From Sinorhizobium fredii NGR234 (GTDB taxonomy: Bacteria; Pseudomonadota; Alphaproteobacteria; Rhizobiales; Rhizobiaceae), in contig NC_012586.1 of NCBI RefSeq assembly GCF_000018545.1, positions 744,001-808,000 of the forward strand: a stretch of 64,000 nt of DNA, read 5' to 3'. This document shows positions 58,356 to 64,000 of this stretch, piece after piece; within the stretch, counting starts at the first letter, position 1; every line of letters starts with the position of its first letter. Position numbers and translations under genes: made by a program. The notes under the pieces were generated by a model. That model did not search any database. It was not told the DNA's origin and worked only from the letters and a program-made list of their open reading frames with translations.

Positions 58356-59775
58356 TTCTACAGTTGCAAATAACCTCGTTTTCTGTAGTGGGCGAGCATG
58401 GCTTGCGCCTGATGGGTTCGTCGCCAGAGAGACCAGGCGAGAATGAAAGCCCGTTTTGCGGGCTTTCGCATGATCAGCCGAGCGATGAGGGTGCGGATTT
58501 CGGCGACGGTGGGGATGAGTCTGAGCTTGCGCGTCAGGCAGCGATTGGCGGATTTGGACTCGTTTCGTTCGGTTTGCCGCAGGCCGAACGGCGTAGATCG
58601 GCGCCGAGCTTGGCGAGGAAGGCAGCGGCGGCCATGACGAGCGTCATGTGGCGATGCCAGCCGTGCCAGGAGCGGGCCTCGCAGTGGTCGAGGCCGAGAT
58701 CGTCCTTGGCGCGCTGGAAGCATTCCTCGATCGTCCAGCGCAATCCTGCCGCGCCTGCCAGTTCCGCAAGCGTGGCCTCGGCGGGCGCAAAGACCAGATA
58801 ATAGCTGAGGGCGTGCGGATCCGAGCGGCTTTTGCGGATGAGGACGTAGCGGGCATAGCCTTCCTCAACGACATAAGGCAGAGCAATGCGTGCCCAGTGA
58901 TAGAGACGCAAACCCTTGGCGCCTTCACCGGCCGGACAGGCGGCCCAGGCCGCAGCGGGCAGTTCCTCGGCCATCTCTTTCGGGTCCGTCTGCAGCAGCC
59001 CCTGATCGGTCAGCAACCGTAAGGTATTGTTGGAGCGTACCGCGACACATAATCTGTCGGCGCTCCTCCAGCATGCGGCGCGTCTGGTAATCGCCACCAT
59101 AGACCGCATCGGCCAGAACCCAGGCGCACGGCACGCCGCGATCAAGGGCTTGCGCCAACATGGCGCGCGCCATCGCCGGCTTGGTCAAGAATTCCGCCTC
59201 CTGGGGAATGCCGGCCGCCTTGCGCCGCGCCGGGTCTTTCGCCCAGGCTTCCGGCAGATAGAGCCGTCGGTCGATCAGCGTCTGGCCAAAGCGGCTGGCA
59301 TAGGCGACGAACACGCCGATCTGGCAGTTCTCGATGCGGCCGGCGGTGCCCGAATATTGCCGCGCCACCCCCACCGAATGGGTCTTCAAGCCGGTTTCGT
59401 CCACCACCAGCACGCCCGATCGATCGCCGAGCGCCTCAATGGCGTAGTCGCAAACGATGTTGCGCAACCGGTCCGCATCCCATTGCGACCGCCCCAGCAG
59501 TGCCTGGATCCGCCACGGGCGCCCAAAGCCGGCCTGCTCGGAAAGAAGCCAGCCGGTCTTGCGTTCAATCCCCGACAAAAGCCCGTCGATAAACGCCCCG
59601 CAGCCCTCCCGCGCCTCGGAACGGCGGAACACCACGCCGAGACGCGCCTTCAGCGCCGACAGCTCCCCCTCCCAGGAAATCCCCGAACCCGACCATTCCG
59701 AAACAGACATGCCAAACCCTCTTCAAGAAATCCCTTGAAGAGAATCATGATTTGCCTTCATTTACAACTGTAGTA
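58356..59775 (-). mobile_element. IS701-like insertion sequence, 1,420 bp
   Basis: Left end TTCTACAGTTGCAAA and inverse of the right end TACTACAGTTGTAAA form inverted repeats. TTAG at 58352-58355 and 59776-59779 is the target duplication. It carries one broken transposase gene on the minus strand and sits 16 bases after the IS630-A transposase stop, so probably within that element's right end. Confidence 0.82.
58358..59710 (-). pseudogene. IS701-like transposase with frameshifts
   Basis: From ATG 59710 the protein reads SVSEWSGSGISWEGELSALK, with the first catalytic Asp in GVLVVDETGLKTHSVG and the second in WVLADAVYGGDYQTRRML. The frame then breaks near 59045. The next part (RSNNTLRLLTDQG, TIEECFQRAKDDLGLDHCEAR with the Glu) lies in another frame, and the last part (PTVAEIRTLIARLI, ending YRKRGYLQL) in a third, breaking again near 58570. 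Two frameshifts make it inactive as written. Confidence 0.85.
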
Positions 59776-59941
59776 TTAGGTATGTCGTTGCGAATTTTTT
59801 TACGCACATAGTACAGGTCCATCTATGCGATAGAATAGCTATGTCGTATGTAGAAATATTGAGCTGTTGTTGAGGTATTATAAGTTGATTCAGGTTTTTA
59901 AGCTAATTTCCAGGCGGTCAATGTAAATTCGCGAGGACGAT
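59776..59941. other. AT-rich gap before the PilZ gene
   Basis: This unusually AT-rich stretch (TATGTAGAAATATTGAGCTG and following) marks the right edge of the mobile-element cluster and should hold the PilZ promoter. No other gene is seen. The right end of IS630-A may lie within its first 30 bases. Confidence 0.4.
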
Positions 59942-60247
59942 ATGCCATACAAGGACAGTGTTCAGCGTGTTTCTACGAGAACGCAAACCCAGATCACCGG
60001 GAACGTCAGTTGCAAGACAGGATCGAGCAACGGGATCGTCAAGGACCTTTCCGAAGAGGGTATCTGCTTTCAGCTCTTTTTCGACATCGGCGCCCGCACC
60101 GGCCAGGAGGTCACGATCCGCAGTGCCGAGCTCGGGCTGCTGACCGGCATTGTTCGGTGGAACAGGGGGGACCGCATCGGCATTAAGCTCAAGCTCTCAT
60201 CCAATACCGCGGCGCAGATCGCCTCGTACTACAAGATCTTTCGCTGA
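59942..60247 (+). CDS. PilZ-domain c-di-GMP receptor
   Basis: A 101-residue single-domain PilZ protein. Both c-di-GMP motifs are present: RVSTR (RxxxR) at residues 9-13 and DLSEEG ([D/N]xSxxG) at about 37-42, followed by the beta barrel (GLLTGIVRWNRGDRIGIKLK). It should bind c-di-GMP and act as an adaptor, for example on motility or exopolysaccharide. The PAS-GGDEF-EAL gene at 61358 could set its ligand level. Confidence 0.9.
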   Translation: MPYKDSVQRVSTRTQTQITGNVSCKTGSSNGIVKDLSEEGICFQLFFDIGARTGQEVTIRSAELGLLTGIVRWNRGDRIGIKLKLSSNTAAQIASYYKIFR

Positions 60248-60301
60248 CAGAAGCACCGGTAGCAGGCGACCCAGGAGTTCACTATCGTCGGAACTGGATA
60301 T

Positions 60302-60754
60302 TCATCGATAAAGGTCGATACGAAACTCACCTTGTCGTTGGTGACGACGCAAGCCCATGACTGCGCGGGGTGGGACGAAGAGACATGTCGTTAGTCGAGG
60401 ATGGATGTCATCCGCGTCCAAACAGAGATGGATCTCACCATCTGGCGACGGCATTACTCGTGGATCGCGGTAGTCGATGGTCTCGCCTGTTCCTCTCACC
60501 ACATACCCTTCAGGCCCTTCAACTACTGAGCCATCGTGGACCGGCCAGCAATCTCTCTCACCGCAGCACTGGGATGGATAGTCCCATCCTGATGGGGCGC
60601 TGTGCGCCTCCAGCTTTGCGGGAGGGGAAATGCCGATGAGCAGCCCCAGCGGCATCAGGAACAATCGTGCGGCATTCCACGCCTGCCGCGAGATCCAAAA
60701 ATGAACCGGGTCAACAATCTCTTTGCTGGAATCGCGCATGACAATCCTCGGCAT
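60302..60754 (-). CDS. small secreted Cys-rich protein, family copy 2
   Basis: A 150-residue protein with a hydrophobic export signal near residues 28-46 (NAARLFLMPLGLLIGISPP). The mature part has SGWDYPSQCCGERDCWPVHDGSVV, then DGEIHLCLDAD and TTCLFVPP. The order SGWxYP, CC, DCxP, DGxxHxCL, CxFxPP matches the protein at 47862. The start may be ATG 60754 or 60739. Function unknown; a paired, disulfide-rich periplasmic family is the most one can say. Confidence 0.65.
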   Translation of the reverse strand: MPRIVMRDSSKEIVDPVHFWISRQAWNAARLFLMPLGLLIGISPPAKLEAHSAPSGWDYPSQCCGERDCWPVHDGSVVEGPEGYVVRGTGETIDYRDPRVMPSPDGEIHLCLDADDIHPRLTTCLFVPPRAVMGLRRHQRQGEFRIDLYR

Positions 60755-61014
60755 TTTCAGAATCGCGTGATATGGGCAGCGTCTTTACCAATTAAAGCGG
60801 CGAGCAGACAATTGTTCAAGTGGAAGGGTCTGCCGCGCACCTCATCCGTCGACCGACAGAATGGCCCGGGATCCGGGCGGGGATCACGGGAGTCCCCTCC
60901 AGAGGATACGTGATAAGACGCGACCGCCGATTAGGCGAGAGTGACTCTCTGAGAGAGAAGTAGTACTCTAAGAGATCGCTAGCGGGAAATTTTCCCAGGG
61001 CGTCGATCAACTTA
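60755..61014. other. intergenic, structured, possible small RNA
   Basis: The region has no coding frame of note, but the stretch 60920-61014 contains consecutive short stems (CTCTCTGAGAGAG, CTCTAAGAG, GGGAAATTTTCCC) leading into the strong terminator at 61015. No plus-strand gene lies upstream that needs that terminator, since PilZ ends 770 bases away. A small RNA is possible. Confidence 0.35.
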
Positions 61015-61036
61015 CCCCGCTTCGGCGGGGTTTTTG
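61015..61036 (+). terminator. strong rho-independent terminator
   Basis: CCCCGC, a TTCG tetraloop, GCGGGG and then TTTTTGTT. The stem is perfect and the loop extra-stable, a canonical intrinsic terminator on the plus strand. It has no obvious upstream gene within 750 bases. Confidence 0.8.
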
Positions 61037-61357
61037 TTGCCTTCGGGTCAGGCAGCCAGGCGAGACCCGTCGGCTTTGCTGGCCTCTGGCCGCCCGACCT
61101 TTGGCGTGAAGGCGGCTAAGTCTGCTCGCGCCCTCTTTCGATCACCCCTGACGGCGAGGCGATACTGATCGACCGGGGAGCGTCCGCTGCGTCGATCTGG
61201 CTGTTCGCATGGCTCTCGCGCACGTCTTGTTCACCGATACTACCAACGGCTGTTGAAATCATTTCGGCCCGCGCCATTTCCACAGCGGAACGGATTTCAT
61301 TTCGCCGCCGCGTTCGCACAAGGCGCCAAACTTTCCAGAATGGGTCATTGAAGCACT
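61037..61357. other. intergenic before the PAS-GGDEF-EAL gene
   Basis: No gene is recognised. A short minus-strand frame (61116-61319) has neither ribosome-binding site nor known motif. The promoter of the downstream gene should be here; no consensus is obvious. Confidence 0.35.
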
Positions 61358-64000
61358 ATGGAAAACACGCAACTCAGCTTATCGAAATCGCCTTTGCGTT
61401 TCGATGACGGCCTTGAAGCCATTCTCGATGCTATTCCTCAACCGATTATCGTCAAGGATGAGCAATCGCAGTTCCGCTTCCTGAACGATGCGGCATGCGC
61501 CCTTATCGGCAGAGGACGCGACGATCTCATCGGCCTCACAGATTTCGACGTCCTGCCGGCGAGCGAGGCCGATCGTATTCGCGAGATGGATAGAAGAGTC
61601 CTCAGCACCGGCGAGGAGTTTTTGTTTGAGCAGGAAATTACCTCCGCTGACGGAAGCGTGAGGAACCTGCTGACACAGAAGCGACGCGCCGAACTGACCA
61701 GCGGGCATTCGAAACAGCAGCTGGTCGTCGCAACGATTCTAGATGTCACCGCGCGTCGGAGGGCCGAATCGGAGCTGCGCGCCAGCGAAGAGCATTATCG
61801 CTCGCTCGTTGAACTCCACCCTCAGGTGCCTTGGACGGCCGATCCATCGGGAGACGTTCTCGAGGTTGGCCCACGCTGGAAGGAAATCACCGGCTTTGAA
61901 CCCGCCGATGCGTTCGGGACGGGATGGGCGAAGGCGATGCAGCCTGATGACCTCGAGACTGTGGAGCGGCAATGGTCCAAATCAGTTGCAACCGGGAATC
62001 CGTTGGACGTCGAATTCCGTCTCGCGGACGGACAAGGAGGCTATCATTGGTTTCGCAGTCGTGCTGCCGCGCGAAGGGCCGAAGACGGCACGGTTACTCG
62101 CTGGTACGGTCTTGTGGAGAATATCGATGATCGCCGCAAGGCGTTGGAGGCGCTCAAGGAGAGCGAAGCTCGCTTTCGGGCAATTGCCGACGACGCACCG
62201 GTGATGATCTGGGTGGCCGATGAGAATGGGGCATCCGTCTACCAAAGCCGCGTCTGGCTGGAGACGACAGGGCAGATTGCAGAACAAGCTCAGGGCTTCG
62301 GTTGGCTCGATGCGATACATCCTGACGACCGGATCGACGCCGAGGCTGCCTTCAATGAGGCCCTTCGGCTCCGCACACCCGTCCGAACCGAGTATCGTCT
62401 TCGCCGCGTCGACGGCAGTTATGCCTGGGTGATAGATGTCGGGCAACCACGATTTGCAACGGACGGCGGCTTCCTCGGCTACGTCGGCGTTGGCCTCGAT
62501 ATTACAGAACGCCGGCAGGCCGAACTGGCCCTGGTGGAAAGCGAGGCTCTCATCCGCAGTGTCTTTGAGAGCACACCAGATTGCATACGCCTCCTCGACC
62601 TCGACGGGCGTCCGCTGCTTATGAACCGTGCGGGAAGGCAGCTTTTTGGACTCGGTGAGAGCACAAGGCTAGAAGACGTACGCTGGGAAAAGATGGTTCC
62701 CGCATCGGATGTGGCCAAGGCGGAAGCGGTTTATTCCGAGGTTCGCCAGGGCAGGACGACGCGTGTCGAAACCGCCATCCGCGACAATACGGGTGCGGAA
62801 CGATACATGGACGTCATCACCGCTCCGGTGCTTGGAGCATTCGGTGAACCGATCCGCATGCTCGCAATCTGGCGCGACATCACAGAGGCGCGGAAAGCCA
62901 GAGACGACGCGGAGGCGGCCCGCCTTCATGCCGAGCGTCTCGCTGAACGCCTGTCTGGGGTGCTTGAGAGCACAATGGACAGCGTGGTGGTTGCCGACCG
63001 TGACTGGCGGATAGAGTATCTCAACTCCAAAGCCATGCGTCTCCTGCAAGTGGACGAACAGGCAGTCGGACTGGATCTTTGGCGTTTATTCCCGGTGAAC
63101 GACAGTTCTGTGTTCGCCGTCGAATACCGGAAGGTAATGTCGGAGCACAGCAGCACAACGTTCGAGGCGTATTTGGAGGGGCTGGAGCGCTGGCTTGAAG
63201 TGCACGCCGCCCCGACTTTTGAGGGGATATCTCTGTTCTTCAGAGACATAACGGAGCGCCACAAGGCGGAACAGGAGCGGTTGCTTGCTCACAGGCAAAT
63301 CCATCATATGGCGCGGCACGACGCCGTGACTGGGCTGCCAAACCGTCAATTCCTGCGCGAGGCCTTCGAACGCCTTTTTGAAGGGACCCGCGCAAGGTCG
63401 AAGACAGCGGTTCTCAGCCTGGATCTCGACGGCTTCAAGGCCGTCAACGATGCTTATGGTCATCCAACCGGCGACCTGTTGTTGCGAAGCGTGGCCGAGC
63501 GGCTGCGCAGATGTGTCGAGGGGGGCGACACTGTTGCTCGGTTGGGTGGTGACGAGTTTGTCATCCTGAGGACCGGCGTACGTCAGGAGGAGGAGGCGAT
63601 CGACCTGTCGCAAAGGATCATAGATGCCCTTGGCGCGCCCTATGAGCTGGACGGCGTGCAAGCCGACATAGGCGTGAGGGTGGGTATAGCGTTTTCCCCA
63701 AGAGACGGGAGAGCGGCAGATCAGCTTATCAAGGCGGCCGACATTGCGCTCTATCGGGCAAAAGCGCGCGGCCGTGGCACTTACATCCAGTTTGAGCCCG
63801 GAATGGACGCGCATCTGCAGGCTCGACAGCAGATGAAGGTCGAGCTTCGACGGGCGCTGGCAAATGATGAGCTCGAACTGCACTATCAGCCACTGGTCAA
63901 TCTCCGTACAGGCCTGATCGCGACTTGCGAGGCGCTCGTCCGGTGGAACCATCCGGAAAAGGGGGCCATCTCGCCCGTGGATTTCATTCCGCTCGCGGAA
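61358..64000 (+). CDS. multi-PAS GGDEF-EAL protein (partial)
   Basis: The frame is open from ATG 61358 to the end of the window (881 codons) and continues beyond. About five PAS domains come first, joined by S-helix-like linkers ([62 protein letters not shown]). A GGDEF domain (about residues 650-810) starts [20 protein letters not shown] and has an intact [10 protein letters not shown]. An EAL domain begins near residue 825 with the EALVRW motif ([13 protein letters not shown] before it). Both activities look possible; balance depends on the missing C-terminus. No membrane span is seen. Confidence 0.93.
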   Translation, partial: MENTQLSLSKSPLRFDDGLEAILDAIPQPIIVKDEQSQFRFLNDAACALIGRGRDDLIGLTDFDVLPASEADRIREMDRRVLSTGEEFLFEQEITSADGSVRNLLTQKRRAELTSGHSKQQLVVATILDVTARRRAESELRASEEHYRSLVELHPQVPWTADPSGDVLEVGPRWKEITGFEPADAFGTGWAKAMQPDDLETVERQWSKSVATGNPLDVEFRLADGQGGYHWFRSRAAARRAEDGTVTRWYGLVENIDDRRKALEALKESEARFRAIADDAPVMIWVADENGASVYQSRVWLETTGQIAEQAQGFGWLDAIHPDDRIDAEAAFNEALRLRTPVRTEYRLRRVDGSYAWVIDVGQPRFATDGGFLGYVGVGLDITERRQAELALVESEALIRSVFESTPDCIRLLDLDGRPLLMNRAGRQLFGLGESTRLEDVRWEKMVPASDVAKAEAVYSEVRQGRTTRVETAIRDNTGAERYMDVITAPVLGAFGEPIRMLAIWRDITEARKARDDAEAARLHAERLAERLSGVLESTMDSVVVADRDWRIEYLNSKAMRLLQVDEQAVGLDLWRLFPVNDSSVFAVEYRKVMSEHSSTTFEAYLEGLERWLEVHAAPTFEGISLFFRDITERHKAEQERLLAHRQIHHMARHDAVTGLPNRQFLREAFERLFEGTRARSKTAVLSLDLDGFKAVNDAYGHPTGDLLLRSVAERLRRCVEGGDTVARLGGDEFVILRTGVRQEEEAIDLSQRIIDALGAPYELDGVQADIGVRVGIAFSPRDGRAADQLIKAADIALYRAKARGRGTYIQFEPGMDAHLQARQQMKVELRRALANDELELHYQPLVNLRTGLIATCEALVRWNHPEKGAISPVDFIPLAE

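Noticed and set aside
61116..61319. 67-codon minus-strand frame
   Set aside because: No ribosome-binding site, no motif and atypical composition; treated as noise.

Overview
The window looks like a Rhizobiales replicon, most likely Sinorhizobium/Ensifer and most likely a megaplasmid or chromid. The case rests on GC-rich alphaproteobacterial codon use, an RmInt1-type group II intron sitting in an IS630 element, dmeRF-type metal genes, HWE sensor kinases, rhizobial intergenic palindromic repeats, and a high density of ABC and tripartite (TTT) uptake operons with GntR, SorC and LysR regulators. There is no rRNA, tRNA, CRISPR array, replication gene or core ribosomal gene. Species and replicon are inferred, not proven.

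Layout. 0-4 kb: a GntR regulator, a Co/Ni efflux pair (dmeF-dmeR) and a decayed HWE kinase. 4-15.5 kb: a 12-kb catabolic operon with a sugar ABC importer, SorC regulator, aldo-keto reductase, GlpD-like dehydrogenase, class I aldolase, FGGY kinase and GMC oxidoreductase; the substrate is probably a polyol or rare sugar but is not identifiable from sequence. 15.5-20 kb: gene relics (small basic protein, SRAP, DUF1232, hipA tail) around an intact cspA and an intact HWE kinase. 20-25 kb: an Lrp regulator, a phosphoesterase, and a complete three-component P450 system divergent from a LysR gene. 25-35 kb: two GntR regulators, a tctCBA importer, an aconitase paralogue and 5-dehydro-4-deoxyglucarate dehydratase, suggesting uptake and breakdown of sugar diacids or tricarboxylates towards 2-oxoglutarate and the TCA cycle. 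35-43 kb: envelope genes (secreted unknown, SPFH protein, large anchored unknown) and a DUF4173 plus two-component operon. 43-48 kb: msrB, two ohr paralogues, ohrR and hipBA.

48-64 kb is a cyclic-di-GMP neighbourhood: a degenerate GGDEF protein, the broken N-terminus of a membrane sensor gene, a PilZ protein and a long PAS-GGDEF-EAL protein that runs off the window. It has been invaded by nested mobile DNA. IS5 splits the sensor gene. A truncated IS630 (copy A) is fused in frame to the sensor gene. A group II intron sits in IS630-A, a second IS630 (copy B) sits in the intron, an IS21 sits in IS630-B, and an IS701-like element sits in the tail of IS630-A. Target duplications or exact coding-frame restoration let most layers be peeled off in order.

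Other recurring themes are within-window paralogue pairs, often one intact and one decayed (HWE kinase, hipA, ohr, a secreted Cys-rich family), and palindromic candidate operators next to nearly every regulator. All family assignments come from reading motifs, without database searches.
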